Positions 47,746 through 57,693 are shown, counted from the first letter of the stretch. The stretch is 64,000 bases of DNA from Flavobacterium sp. SM15 (GCF_022012335.1 NZ_JAKLTO010000003.1:310001-374000); one strand, 5' to 3'. Numbers and translations: made by a program. Notes: a model not told the origin generated them from the sequence alone.

Positions 47746-48699
47746 TTAGTTTTTTAATTCGTGAGTAACCGCTTCTATTATATCGAAAGTAACCTCGGCC
47801 ATAACGTTGATCTTTTCATCCAAGCAAGGATTAACCTCTACTACTTCAATACAAACGGTTTTTTCATTGTTAGCCAAACGCAATAATATCTCCTTTGCTT
47901 CTTGTGGCGACAAACCGTTGGCTACTGGCGTTCCTGTTCCGTGCGAAGTCATCTCGGGATCCATGGAATCCACATCAAACGAAACATAAATACAATCGCA
48001 GGCCTTCAACTTTTCTTCAATTTCAGCTATAACTGTCCCAACCCCTTTAGTTCTAACCTCAGTAACCTGATAATTCCTAATGTTCAGGCGCTTCATTATG
48101 GCATCTTCCTGCTCTTCTGTGTCTCTTACAGCAATATAAACAACATCTTCCGGATTGATTTTAGGAGCAGTTCCTCCGGTTTGTTTCAGTTTATTCCAAA
48201 ACAACAATGTCTCTTGGGAAACTTCATTGACCTTACATTCCAGATTATCCACATTTAACGCAGTTGCCAAAGGCATTCCGTGCATATTACCCGATGGTGT
48301 TGTGTAAGGCGTGTGGATATCGGCATGCGCATCAATCCAGACCACCCCAATGCGCTTGCTTGGAAATGCAGATTTGATTCCTGCGATGGTTCCGCCTGCT
48401 GAACCGTGATCGGCCGCTAAAACAAATGGAAAGTTATTATTTAAAAGAAGGTTGGAAACTTTGTCGTTTAATTGGGTATAAATTTCCGACAAGCCGTCAA
48501 TTCGTTTGGCAAATTGAAATTGGGTAGGATGATCCAAGAGATGGTTGACACTTTGGAGCTTTTCCACTTGATTTTCTCCAAAAATAAAACTCCCCCTTTT
48601 CCGGGCAGCGGTAAACACTGCATCAGGCCCTAAAGAAGCACCTCGGGTACCTGCCGTAATTTCAGATTTATTAATTAAAAAAACTATATTCTTACTCAT
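47746..48699 (-). CDS. Arginase/agmatinase family ureohydrolase
   Basis: 317 residues. Metal-binding motifs of ureohydrolases are present: AADHGSAGGTIAG (a variant of GGDHS), WIDAHADIHTP, and YVSFDVDSMDPEMTSHGTGTP. The SHGTGTP motif favours arginase over agmatinase. It is expected to hydrolyse arginine to ornithine and urea with two Mn ions. A -7 box lies 95 bases before the ATG. Confidence 0.88.
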   Translation of the reverse strand: MSKNIVFLINKSEITAGTRGASLGPDAVFTAARKRGSFIFGENQVEKLQSVNHLLDHPTQFQFAKRIDGLSEIYTQLNDKVSNLLLNNNFPFVLAADHGSAGGTIAGIKSAFPSKRIGVVWIDAHADIHTPYTTPSGNMHGMPLATALNVDNLECKVNEVSQETLLFWNKLKQTGGTAPKINPEDVVYIAVRDTEEQEDAIMKRLNIRNYQVTEVRTKGVGTVIAEIEEKLKACDCIYVSFDVDSMDPEMTSHGTGTPVANGLSPQEAKEILLRLANNEKTVCIEVVEVNPCLDEKINVMAEVTFDIIEAVTHELKN

Positions 48700-48793
48700 A
48701 ATATTGCGACTGTTATTTTCTAGCTGGATTGCCCGCCTGTTTGTTTCAAAAAAATAACAGTTATTCGATAATTCGTTAAATCAGGCTTTTAGA

Positions 48794-48801
48794 CAAAGAT
48801 A
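48794..48801 (-). promoter_or_regulatory. -7 promoter box of arginase-ctlX
   Basis: Minus-strand TATCTTTG, match to TAnnTTTG. It leaves a leader of about 90 bases before the ATG at 48699, longer than for other genes here; no convincing structure seen in it. Confidence 0.45.
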
Positions 48802-48939
48802 AAAAAAGGGCTCTGATAAACGAAAAATTCACTCAAAATAACTCCTTCCATTTGTTAACTTTCAGAAAATCTGAAGATTAAAAACAAACCCAATTGTTAA
48901 ATTCAGGAATCATAAGTTAATTCTTAATCATTTTTTCAG

Positions 48940-48947
48940 TAAATTTG
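48940..48947 (+). promoter_or_regulatory. -7 promoter box of the amphipathic protein gene
   Basis: TAAATTTG, match to TAnnTTTG, 16 bases before the ATG at 48964. Confidence 0.5.
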
Positions 48948-48963
48948 ATAAAAAACAGAAATT

Positions 48964-49341
48964 ATGGGATTATCAAATTTTTTCAGTTCGCTTTTCGGAA
49001 AAGCCAAACAATCTACCGAAGGCTTAAGCGAAAACGTTTCCAATATGGCGGATTCCGCTATAAACAAAGTAGAATCTTTTGCTCATGACGCTGTGGAAAA
49101 GGCTTCTGATGTTGCAGAAAGTGCTTCCCACAAATTAGAAGAAATGGGCGTTAAAGATTCACTAAACAACCTTGTGGATTCTGCCAAAGAAAAAGCCTCA
49201 CAAGCTGCCGACTGGGTGGAAGACAAAGCTGCCGATGCCAAAGAAGCTGTTTCAAATGTAGTAGACAGCGTTGAAAATAAAATTGACGAGGTGACTGGCA
49301 ATTCTTCTGAAGAAAACGAGGAAGAAAAACCTGCCGAATAA
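48964..49341 (+). CDS. Small amphipathic helical protein, YtxH/LEA-like
   Basis: 125 residues, no Cys, almost free of aromatic residues. After a short hydrophobic start (GLSNFFSSLFGKAK) it is a series of about 11-residue repeats rich in Ala, Lys, Glu, Asp and Ser (for example AHDAVEKASDVAES), ending in a very acidic tail. This resembles LEA group 3, apolipoprotein-like or YtxH-type stress proteins. It is a single-gene unit with its own promoter and terminator. Function unknown; a desiccation or envelope-stress role is only a guess. Confidence 0.75.
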   Translation: MGLSNFFSSLFGKAKQSTEGLSENVSNMADSAINKVESFAHDAVEKASDVAESASHKLEEMGVKDSLNNLVDSAKEKASQAADWVEDKAADAKEAVSNVVDSVENKIDEVTGNSSEENEEEKPAE

Positions 49342-49357
49342 AGAATCACTTAAAAAA

Positions 49358-49386
49358 TAAAAGTCCCGATTGCTCGGGACTTTTTT
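49358..49386. terminator. Bidirectional terminator
   Basis: Stem AAGTCCCGA/TCGGGACTT with a short TTGC loop and T6 at the end, between convergent genes ending at 49341 and 49388. Confidence 0.88.
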
Positions 49387-49387
49387 A

Positions 49388-51310
49388 TTAGTTCTTAACT
49401 AATTTGGTGTTTATGATTTGACCGTCTTGCGTTTCCGCAGAGATAATATAGATTCCTGCTGCAAAATTTGTCATGTCGATTTTGAACTCGGTGGCGTTTT
49501 GAAAGTTTTGAAACAATCTAGACTTTCCGTCGATAGAATTTACGTGTACCGATTTTATGATTTTATCAGCTTGGGTAATTGTTACTAAACCGCTAGTCGG
49601 GTTTGGATATATTCTCAATTGATTGCCAAACTTAGAACTGTCATTTAAAGCGATTGTTTGACTTGACTGATTGTCTCCATTCTTATAAACAAAATTTCCA
49701 TCACAATCCTTTGGATAAGCAACGAATTGTGAACCATTAACAGCTTCGAACCCCGGATTAAGTTCAACAAAATTCCCCGCATGGTATACAACTGCATCTC
49801 CTTGAATATTATTATTGAACCTTATTTCATCTGTAGTTTTGATCCAGTTTGATCTTTGTTCATGTACTTCTAAATTAATTATAGTTGCGGATGTTAAGGT
49901 TGGTTGGCAGCAATTAATAAAAGTAACACCTGCAAATGTAGAGTTGGTCATCGCAAAACTTCCTGACTCGCACGTTTCAATATAATTTGCATCTAGTTGA
50001 AACTGGTAATTCGCTCCATTAGGATTACTCCCAAAAAATGATGATGGAATTTCAAAACAATAATTATTTCCTGTAACATTTAAAGTAGCTCCTGTAACAA
50101 TATTAAAAGCCCCTCCATTTAGCGAACAACTTAAAGTTAAAGAGTTTAAAGTTGAATTTACAGGAGGAATAAAACTACCACAAACCTGATAATTCGGACT
50201 GCTTAATGATTCGCAATTTTCTAAAGGTTTTATCATCAACGAGCCTTGAGCTGGAGCCTCGCAAATAAAATTACAAATATTATCAATATAAACCGTTCCA
50301 TAATGTCCATTAGAATATTCACAATCCGTAATTGTAAATATTAAAGTTGCATTTAAACCTCTGAAATTTGACACATTAATACGATCACACCGCCAATCGG
50401 TATAATAAACATCATTACCAGTAATATTCGGAAGGAGATTATTAGGGTGAGCCGTTTTATATAAACAATTGGGCTCAGCAGTATAACAAGTAGTATTTAC
50501 AACTACATTATTTACCATGAGATCAATTCTAAAAGTTGGTCTTTTATCATTAGAATGATTACTGTCCTGTAAAAAAAGTGAAAATTCATATTCCAAAAAA
50601 TCATCAGCTGGACCTATAGTCAAATCTCTGTACATTGTAGTAACACTCATATCATGTCCATGTCCATTTTTTCTGTTTCCATTTAACTTAATACAGTTAT
50701 TCCCCCCATTAGGTGAAATAGTTTTTACTTTAATAGTGTCATACAAAGGCGTATCTAAAAATGGATCAAACTCAAAAAAATTTGGTAACGTATCTGAAAT
50801 AATCGAAACGTTTGCAAAAAAATCATTTTCTGCAGGAGTTATACTTGGATCAATAGGTCTCGCAGGGGTTTGACATCCATTAATATCACCAATACCAGTT
50901 CCAAAATGATAACCCGCAGTTGCAGGAGATGCTTCAAAGCCTCCATTAACACAACTTAGCCTTAAACCTTTTGGTAATTCAACTGCATAATGTTCAATTA
51001 TATCTTTATTCTCAATAAAATACAACTTCCTTAATTCTTGCTTTTTTCTTGCTAATATCATATTCTGAATTTCAGCTTCCGAAGCTATATCGTCTTCATG
51101 AAAACTAGTCATAATCTCATCAATTACCGACTGTTTCAAGGAATAATTACTCAGGTTATCAGATATAAAATCTTCAATTTGCAAATCAATTTTCTGAGCT
51201 TGTGTTATCCTATTTCTCTCAGCTTTAAAATAATCATCAATTTGAGCCGAAACAGTAAAAGAGGCAAAAAACAAACTGAATAGCATAAATATTTTCAAAA
51301 TCTTTTTCAT
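49388..51310 (-). CDS. T9SS type A sorting domain surface/secreted protein
   Basis: 640 residues. Signal peptide of about 22 residues ends in TVSAQ. The C-terminal 75 residues are a type A T9SS sorting domain (LRIYPNPTSGLVTITQ, GIYIISAETQDGQ, ending KLVKN). The middle has a beta-rich region with several cysteines (for example NFICEAP, CESGSFAM) but no domain I recognise. It starts 20 bases after the stop of the frameshifted adhesin-like gene, so they may form an operon. Confidence 0.85.
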   Translation of the reverse strand: MKKILKIFMLFSLFFASFTVSAQIDDYFKAERNRITQAQKIDLQIEDFISDNLSNYSLKQSVIDEIMTSFHEDDIASEAEIQNMILARKKQELRKLYFIENKDIIEHYAVELPKGLRLSCVNGGFEASPATAGYHFGTGIGDINGCQTPARPIDPSITPAENDFFANVSIISDTLPNFFEFDPFLDTPLYDTIKVKTISPNGGNNCIKLNGNRKNGHGHDMSVTTMYRDLTIGPADDFLEYEFSLFLQDSNHSNDKRPTFRIDLMVNNVVVNTTCYTAEPNCLYKTAHPNNLLPNITGNDVYYTDWRCDRINVSNFRGLNATLIFTITDCEYSNGHYGTVYIDNICNFICEAPAQGSLMIKPLENCESLSSPNYQVCGSFIPPVNSTLNSLTLSCSLNGGAFNIVTGATLNVTGNNYCFEIPSSFFGSNPNGANYQFQLDANYIETCESGSFAMTNSTFAGVTFINCCQPTLTSATIINLEVHEQRSNWIKTTDEIRFNNNIQGDAVVYHAGNFVELNPGFEAVNGSQFVAYPKDCDGNFVYKNGDNQSSQTIALNDSSKFGNQLRIYPNPTSGLVTITQADKIIKSVHVNSIDGKSRLFQNFQNATEFKIDMTNFAAGIYIISAETQDGQIINTKLVKN

Positions 51311-51330
51311 AATATTTTAAATTAAAAAGA

Positions 51331-52928
51331 CTATTTCTTGATCAATACTTTTACTAAACTCTTCAACTCTTCAATCTCCTTATTCTGCTTTTCAATCTGT
51401 TTATTTTGTTCAATTAAATGTAAAGTCAATTCTTCATTTTTCCCCATTTGTTTGGCTTGCATTGCTCCTATGTCTAAGCCTTCTTCCGTTAATGTTTTTT
51501 GCAGAAGCAACACCCGGTAAATGTTTGTTTTCTTTTACGAAAGCCTCTACTTCGCTTAATGGCATTAATTTATAATCGTTGGCAAAAACGTAATCTGCCC
51601 AATTTGAAGTGCTTTTTAGAGCAACTTTTACTTTTTCTGTTAGAATTCCTCCTTCAATATACATTCTATAATCTCCTGTGGCTGTTGGAAAGTTTGCTGT
51701 GGTAAACGCTGTTGTATTACCAACATAAATTCTACCTCCTGCATTAGTTCCATTTCCAGAAGTGTTAAAAATCAAATCATTGTTATTCATGGTAACTACT
51801 CTGTCTGTGGCTAAAGTTCCATCGTTTTCATAGATACTTGTATCTATGTTCGCATATATAGGAAGCTGTACTGTGTTCCCGCCAGAAATACTCAAAATAT
51901 TTCCACTTAACGATAAGGACTGATAAGGACTAGAAATAGTATATCCTGAAACAGGATCACCGGCAACATTAATATTAGTTCCTGCTGAAACAGACGTAGC
52001 ACTACCAGTACCAACAATATCATTTACCAACACCACATCTCCACTAGCATTTACCGAAAGGACTTTAGTAGTGGTATTAGCAATAGAAGGATCGGAATTT
52101 CGTAAACTTGTCAATCTCAACCCAGAATTACCAAGTGTTCCATGCTTCACTTCAAGTGTATTTTGCGGAACAACATTATTCCCTAAATGAATCCCTGTTT
52201 TACCAGTAGGATCAACATAAATTCCCTGATTACCAAGACCATTTGCAAGAATTATTGTTTCTGAAGTTGCAGCAGAAGTTTGAACATATCCTAAAAAGGT
52301 ATTATTACTACCCGAAACCAATCCTCCACCACATCCAAAACCTATTAATGTATTTCTAGATCCAGTAGCAGCATTACCTCCTGCTGAATATCCTAAATAA
52401 GTATTAAGAACTCCTGTAGTATTTACATAACCGGAACTTGTCCCCAAAAATGTATTTCTATCTCCCGAAGTATTGCCAGATCCTGATGCTGCTCCTAAAA
52501 AAACATTTTGATATCCAGCAGAATTAGTCACTCCGGAATTATAACCCATAAAAACATTTTGAAAACCAGTAACATTACTTTTCCCAGAGGAAAACCCAAA
52601 AAAAGCATTACCCCAACCTTCAGTATTATATCGACCAGATTCCTCCCCCCATGAACGCATTTTGAATCCCAGAAATATTAGAATTTCCAGAATAGTGACC
52701 CAAAAAACTGTTTGAAGTTCCTGAAACATTTGAAGTTCCTGCATAATATCCAATAGCAATATTCCCATTATTGTTGGAATGAGTAGAATTACTTCCTGCA
52801 AAAGATCCAACATTGGTATTATTAGACCCTCCCGTCCCTGCACTTGCCGGTGCAGAATAAGTTTGTCCAACAACTTTGTGCCCTATAAAAAATAGTGCTG
52901 ATGATAACAATAACATTTTAATTTTCAT
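51331..52928 (-). pseudogene. Repeat-rich adhesin/tail-fibre-like gene with two +1 frameshifts
   Basis: Three consecutive frames join at two homopolymers: six G on the coding strand (plus 52645-52650) and six A (plus 51495-51500). Removing one base from each gives a single 531-codon gene. The product would have a signal peptide (VVGQTYSAP), about 11 repeats of the NxFLGxxSG type, a beta-rich middle, a conserved end segment (LMPLSEVEAFVKENKHLPGV), and a C-terminal coiled coil (LIEQNKQIEKQNKEIEELK). This is the usual layout of Bacteroidota tail-fibre-like surface proteins. Sequencing error, slippage switching or true decay are all possible. Confidence 0.8.
52285..52825 (-). repeat. About 11 tandem repeats of roughly 22-24 codons in the adhesin-like gene
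   Basis: Repeated pattern G-x-x-N-x-F-L/M-G-x-x-S/A-G-x-x-N, resembling the head repeats of trimeric autotransporter-type adhesins. The repeats differ enough at DNA level that they are not an obvious minisatellite. Confidence 0.6.
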
Positions 52929-52956
52929 AAGTAAATATAAATTTGGTTAAACACCA

Positions 52957-52964
52957 CAAATGTA
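52957..52964 (-). promoter_or_regulatory. -7 promoter box of the adhesin-like gene
   Basis: Minus-strand TACATTTG, match to TAnnTTTG, 28 bases before the ATG at 52928. Confidence 0.5.
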
Positions 52965-53010
52965 AAATCATAAGTATATACCTACATTAATAAAAATAAA
53001 ACTTATTGAC

Positions 53011-53043
53011 AAAAAGAAAAACCTCACAAAATGTGAGGCTTTA
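53011..53043 (-). terminator. Terminator of gltA
   Basis: Stem CCTCACA/TGTGAGG with a short AAAA-type loop and a T-rich tract on the minus strand, 33 bases after the gltA stop. Confidence 0.8.
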
Positions 53044-53075
53044 GTTATTATTTTGAAACTATAAAATGTTTCTAT

Positions 53076-54359
53076 TTATCTTTCGTTCATAGGTTTAAAC
53101 GGACGCAATGGCGCTCCAACATAAACCTGACGCGGACGACCAATTGGTTCTTTGTTCACGCGCATTTCTTTCCACTGTGCAATCCATCCTGGTAAACGTC
53201 CGATAGCGAACAATACCGTGAACATATCGGTAGGAATTCCTAAAGCGCGGTAAATGATACCGGAATAGAAATCTACGTTTGGATACAAGTTCCTTGATTT
53301 GAAGTACTCATCCTGCAAGGCTGACTCTTCTAATTTTTTAGCGATGTTCAAAATTGGATCGTTTACTCCTAATTCTGCTAAAACTTCATCCGCAGCTTTT
53401 TTGATGATTTTTGCTCTTGGATCGAAGTTCTTATAAACACGGTGCCCGAATCCCATCAAACGGAACGGATCGTTTTTATCTTTTGCTTTTGCTAAGAATT
53501 TATCTGCATCGCCACCATCTTTTTGGATTTCTTCCAACATTTCCAATACGGCTTGGTTTGCTCCTCCGTGAAGAGGCCCCCAAAGTGCAGAAACTCCGGC
53601 AGAAATTGAAGCAAATAATCCCGCATGAGACGACCCAACCATTCTTACTGTTGAAGTCGAACAGTTTTGCTCGTGATCAGCATGAAGTATGAACAACTTA
53701 TCCAAAGCATTAACAACTACTGGATTGATTTTGTAAGGACCTGTTGGTAATTCAAACATTAAACGCATGAAGTTCTCAACATATCCCTTAGTATTATCGT
53801 AGTAATTTAATGGGAAACCAGAGCTTTTACGGAACGTCCAGGTAGCTAAAACAAGGAATTTACCCATTGTTTTACATACGGCATCATACATTTCCTTTTC
53901 GTTTTCCACATTAACCACTTTAGGGTTGAATGCTGTTAAGGCACTGGTTAAAGAACTCAACACGCCCATTGGGTGCGCCGTTTTTGGAAAACCGTCGATG
54001 ATATTTTTCATCTCCTCGTTCACCAAAGTATATTTACGGATGTCATTCTCAAATTGCTCTAACTGTTTTGCAGTTGGAAGCTCTCCGAAGATAACCAAAT
54101 AAGATACTTCTAAAAAGTTTGCTTTTTCTGCTAAGTCTTCGATGGCATATCCTCTGTAACGAAGAATTCCTTCTTCTCCGTCAAGGAACGTGATTTCACT
54201 TTGACAAGATCCAGAATTTTTGTACCCTGGGTCTAAGGTAATTGCACCGGTAGCAGCACGTAGCTTCTCAATATCGATAGCAACCTCATTCTCACTTCCC
54301 ACGATAACTGGAAACTCATATTTGTTGCCATCAATTTCTAATATTGCAGTTTTCGACAT
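53076..54359 (-). CDS. gltA: Citrate synthase
   Basis: 427 residues, the hexameric type II citrate synthase length. It has the N-terminal small domain (ALEIDGNKYEFPV-like start after SKT), ITFLDGEEGILRYRGY, the active-site HADHEQNCSTSTVRMVGSSH, ALWGPLHGGANQAVLEML, MGFGHRVYKNFDPRA, and NVDFYSGIIYRALGIP. It condenses acetyl-CoA with oxaloacetate in the TCA cycle. It is a single-gene unit with its own terminator; no exact -7 box was seen upstream. Confidence 0.97.
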   Translation of the reverse strand: MSKTAILEIDGNKYEFPVIVGSENEVAIDIEKLRAATGAITLDPGYKNSGSCQSEITFLDGEEGILRYRGYAIEDLAEKANFLEVSYLVIFGELPTAKQLEQFENDIRKYTLVNEEMKNIIDGFPKTAHPMGVLSSLTSALTAFNPKVVNVENEKEMYDAVCKTMGKFLVLATWTFRKSSGFPLNYYDNTKGYVENFMRLMFELPTGPYKINPVVVNALDKLFILHADHEQNCSTSTVRMVGSSHAGLFASISAGVSALWGPLHGGANQAVLEMLEEIQKDGGDADKFLAKAKDKNDPFRLMGFGHRVYKNFDPRAKIIKKAADEVLAELGVNDPILNIAKKLEESALQDEYFKSRNLYPNVDFYSGIIYRALGIPTDMFTVLFAIGRLPGWIAQWKEMRVNKEPIGRPRQVYVGAPLRPFKPMNER

Positions 54360-54502
54360 GTTTGTATTAGGAATTAAATGTAATTATTTTTTGTTCTAGG
54401 CGAATTTATGAAATTCCCAATGAATTAAAAAAGAAAATCGATAGCCTTTTCGTTAATTATTTCAAAAAAACAATTTTAATCACAAATCCCTTAAAATAGT
54501 AC

Positions 54503-54540
54503 CCCAAAAGCCCCAAAGACAAACTCCGGGGCTTTTTGGG
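54503..54540 (-). terminator. Terminator of the LRR-T9SS gene
   Basis: Stem AAAGCCCC/GGGGCTTT with a 13-base loop, 20 bases after the stop at 54561. On the minus strand the hairpin is followed by a mixed T/G tract, so termination is plausible rather than certain. Confidence 0.65.
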
Positions 54541-54560
54541 CACTTAACTAAACTATTTTA

Positions 54561-56834
54561 TTATTTCTTGATTACTTTTTCAATTTTACCACCTTTTTCG
54601 GTTGTAATCTTCACAAAATAAACCCCAGAAGCTTTCGAGTTCAAATCGATGGTTTCACTTTGTTTTTCTGAAATTCGGGTTTGAAGCAATCTTCCCTGCG
54701 CATCAAAAAGTTGTATCGATTGAATAGTACTTTCTGATTTTACTTGAATTACATCATTTGTTGGGTTAGGATAAATCGAAATCAAATTATCAACTACAGT
54801 ATCAACTATCCCTAAAGACTCGAATCTGGTGGCGGCCATATTGGTTTGAATTGGAGCATTATAATCGAAGAAGATATCCGCTTTATTGGTCACCACATCA
54901 CCAACCACCAAATTGTCTCTCGTTTTTACCTTTAAAAGGATATTTCCATGTCCGCCTCGTGTTAGATTGATGCTTTCAAAGATAAATTCCGCCACATTTC
55001 CTGAGATTTTTGCCGTAACCGGATGCGAACTATCTAAAATCTGAAGGGATTTTTCATCGAATTTGGTTGTATCGATAACGTCTTTTACAACAACATTTAT
55101 AGCATCATCCGTTCCGATATTCTCAAAATTGATTACATAATGCAGATAGTCTCCAATTTTTGTAGGCGATTCTGTTTCACCTTGCAAACAAATCTTGTCG
55201 TTAGGATCGTATGAATTCACCACGGTTTGACTGTACTGAAAAGTATTATCCATTACATTTTCATCTCCTAACATCGGAGAAACTGTTGCAGTCAATTGTA
55301 AAATATCGCCTGCATTCACCGGATTCGTATCAGTTGGTGTATTAACATGCATCACAACATCAATACTTCTGGATTCGAAAGGCATTAAGTTGGAATAATC
55401 CCAAGTTAGCGTTCCCGGCGTTTGTGACGAGGTAGGTATGCTTGAGGAAATTAAATTCATTAGATGCTGATTGAACGAAAACGTAACTCCGTATAGCTGC
55501 GACATTACCTGATTTCCTTTGTTTTTGAAAACGATTTTGTAGGTTGCATTTAAACCCGGACGAGCAGGAATAACAGGCAAAACCACAATCTCCAAATCAG
55601 GATGCACGCCATTGGCCGTAATACAGAAATTTTGAGTTGCGACATTGTTATTATCATCTGGAAAAGTAATTGTAGCGCTTGCTGGGGAGAAGTTAAAGAA
55701 TGATGCGTTCTCTATATCCGGTCTTACAATATAAAATAAAGATGGAACATAAGAAGTATAAAAAGCATAATTCCCGCCCATATTTGTATATGTTGCATCT
55801 AGCAACGCTGGATTAGCTATTTCCATTTTTATAAAAGGCTGGGGCAAATCTGAAGCATCACAACCGTTATTATCTGCATCGAAAATTACGTTTCCGGTTA
55901 TTGTGTTGTAGTTCCCTCCAGGCACAAATGAACAATAATTACTTATCACTGAATCAACATTAATCGCAGTACTATTACTTATAACCCACTCTATCATTGA
56001 ACGCTCACTTTCGTCTATGCAAACTGAAATTAGATTTGGATTAAAAGACCAGTCATTATCTGGATTCCAATGAGTTCTTCCATTTTTAATATTAATATAA
56101 TACAAGGAGTTATTCGCACAAGACAAATCCTCAAACAAAGGATTTCCCGAAAAATCAAGTTGGTTTAATTGATTGTCTCTACAATTAACATCTTGCAAAT
56201 TAAGCAATCCTGTAAAATCAAGAGTTGTTAACTGATTACCCATACAATATAAATGTTTTAGACCAATTAATCCGTTTAAATCCAAGGCTGATAATTGATT
56301 TGAATAACATCTTAAATCTTCAAGGCTAGACAAACCACTTAAAGAGATATTTGTGAGCTGACATGAATTAAAATCTAACAATTTTAAATGAGTAAGACCT
56401 AACACATTAAGTGAGTTTAAATTATTTTCAAAACATTGTAAATTCTCAAGTAACGGCAGATTCGAAACGTCAAGTCCTGTCAATTGATTATTATACAAGC
56501 GAAGACTTTTCAAATTGATTAATCCTGTACCGTCAAAACTCGCAATCTGATTGTTTCCCGCAGACAAAACAACCAAATTAGCAAAACTTTGTATTCCTTC
56601 CAATGAAGAAATATTTGAACCAAAAACTATTAAATTTTGAACAGCTAATGCTTCAGACAATTCTATTTCCCCATTATTATTAGCATCAGCATCTAAATCC
56701 CCATACTGATCATTATTTATATCAACACAATTTGAATTCACCAGAGCGGTCTTAAAATTCGCATCCGGAATGTTCACAATCTGCGCATGGGCAAAGCCAC
56801 AGACCAACAAAAGAAGTAAAAATAGTTTTTTCAT
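54561..56834 (-). CDS. Leucine-rich-repeat T9SS-sorted surface protein with DUF7619-like domain
   Basis: 757 residues. Signal peptide ends in FAHAQ. The conserved IVNIPDANFKTALV start is followed by about ten LRR units (residues 75-260; pattern LTxLDxSGLxxLxxLxCxxNQL), a carboxypeptidase-regulatory-like beta domain (residues 310-400), a region with SYDPNDKICLQGE (near 545) typical of the DUF7619/DUF11-like Bacteroidota domain, and a type A sorting domain (ISIYPNPTNDVIQVKSE to KVIKK). It is probably anchored outside the cell through T9SS. A paralogue with the same start lies at 59833-60876. Confidence 0.88.
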   Translation of the reverse strand: MKKLFLLLLLVCGFAHAQIVNIPDANFKTALVNSNCVDINNDQYGDLDADANNNGEIELSEALAVQNLIVFGSNISSLEGIQSFANLVVLSAGNNQIASFDGTGLINLKSLRLYNNQLTGLDVSNLPLLENLQCFENNLNSLNVLGLTHLKLLDFNSCQLTNISLSGLSSLEDLRCYSNQLSALDLNGLIGLKHLYCMGNQLTTLDFTGLLNLQDVNCRDNQLNQLDFSGNPLFEDLSCANNSLYYINIKNGRTHWNPDNDWSFNPNLISVCIDESERSMIEWVISNSTAINVDSVISNYCSFVPGGNYNTITGNVIFDADNNGCDASDLPQPFIKMEIANPALLDATYTNMGGNYAFYTSYVPSLFYIVRPDIENASFFNFSPASATITFPDDNNNVATQNFCITANGVHPDLEIVVLPVIPARPGLNATYKIVFKNKGNQVMSQLYGVTFSFNQHLMNLISSSIPTSSQTPGTLTWDYSNLMPFESRSIDVVMHVNTPTDTNPVNAGDILQLTATVSPMLGDENVMDNTFQYSQTVVNSYDPNDKICLQGETESPTKIGDYLHYVINFENIGTDDAINVVVKDVIDTTKFDEKSLQILDSSHPVTAKISGNVAEFIFESINLTRGGHGNILLKVKTRDNLVVGDVVTNKADIFFDYNAPIQTNMAATRFESLGIVDTVVDNLISIYPNPTNDVIQVKSESTIQSIQLFDAQGRLLQTRISEKQSETIDLNSKASGVYFVKITTEKGGKIEKVIKK

Positions 56835-56931
56835 AATTTGATATTTTCGGTAGTTGTACTTTGTAAAAGTAAAAACTTACAAACAGTATATTTTAGTAAT
56901 TGAGTATTTGATAGTTTTCAGTTAGAATTCA

Positions 56932-57693
56932 TTATAAACTCTTCAAAACTTCCTGCAAGCGCTCTTTTTTTCGTTGAGAAATGGGCAAGTTACTATTGTC
57001 GGCCATAATTACATAACCACCATCTTTTTTAATGTACGATTTCAAATAAGAAAGATTAATAAGGTGCGATTGATGGATGCGCTCAAAACCATGTTCCGCC
57101 AAAAGCTCTTCGTATTCCTTGAGTGTTTTGGAAATAAGCACCGGCTTGTTGTTCTTAATATAAAACTTGGTGTAATTATCTTCGCTTTCACAACGGATGA
57201 TATCACTGATCTCAAACAAATGAATCCCGTCTGAAGTGGAAAGCGCAATTCGTTTAAAATTGTCTACCTTTTTACGGATGTTCTCCAAAAGCAAATCGAT
57301 ATGCGCATAACTGTCATTCTTATGCAAAGCATTTTTGATTTTCACGATTACTTTCTCAAGCTCTTCCGGATCTACAGGTTTCAACAAAAAATCCAGCGCA
57401 CTGAAACGAAACGCTTTCACGGCGTACTGTTCGTGAGCAGTAATAAAAACAATATGTGAGGAGGATTTTCCATTTTTAAGAGCGATTTCCTCCAAGATGT
57501 CAAATCCGGTTCCATCACCAAGTTGAATGTCCAGAAACACCACTTGCGGCTCCAACTGTTGCATCGCTACAATTCCCGTTTTTACACTATCGGCTTCACC
57601 AATAATTTTAATCTCGGGCGCATAACGGGTCAAAAGGCTTCTCATTCCGTTGCGCAAATTGGCATCGTCGTCGATTAATAAGGCTGTAATCAT
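56932..57693 (-). CDS. LytTR-family response regulator
   Basis: 253 residues. Receiver domain: LIDDDANLRNGM acidic pocket, phosphoacceptor Asp in VVFLDIQLGDG, Thr in FITAHEQ, Lys in LLKPVD. The LytTR DNA-binding domain covers about residues 150-250 (ISDIIRCESEDNYTKFYI, RIHQSHLINLSYLKSYIKK). Its ATG lies directly after the stop of the sensor kinase gene. The flanking LRR-T9SS genes could be targets, but no direct repeat typical of LytTR sites was identified. Confidence 0.94.
   Translation of the reverse strand: MITALLIDDDANLRNGMRSLLTRYAPEIKIIGEADSVKTGIVAMQQLEPQVVFLDIQLGDGTGFDILEEIALKNGKSSSHIVFITAHEQYAVKAFRFSALDFLLKPVDPEELEKVIVKIKNALHKNDSYAHIDLLLENIRKKVDNFKRIALSTSDGIHLFEISDIIRCESEDNYTKFYIKNNKPVLISKTLKEYEELLAEHGFERIHQSHLINLSYLKSYIKKDGGYVIMADNSNLPISQRKKERLQEVLKSL

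Noticed and set aside
51514..52873. N-terminal 70 residues of the middle frame of the adhesin-like gene
   Set aside because: This part is out of frame with the repeat motif and signal peptide, so it is an artefact of the first frameshift.
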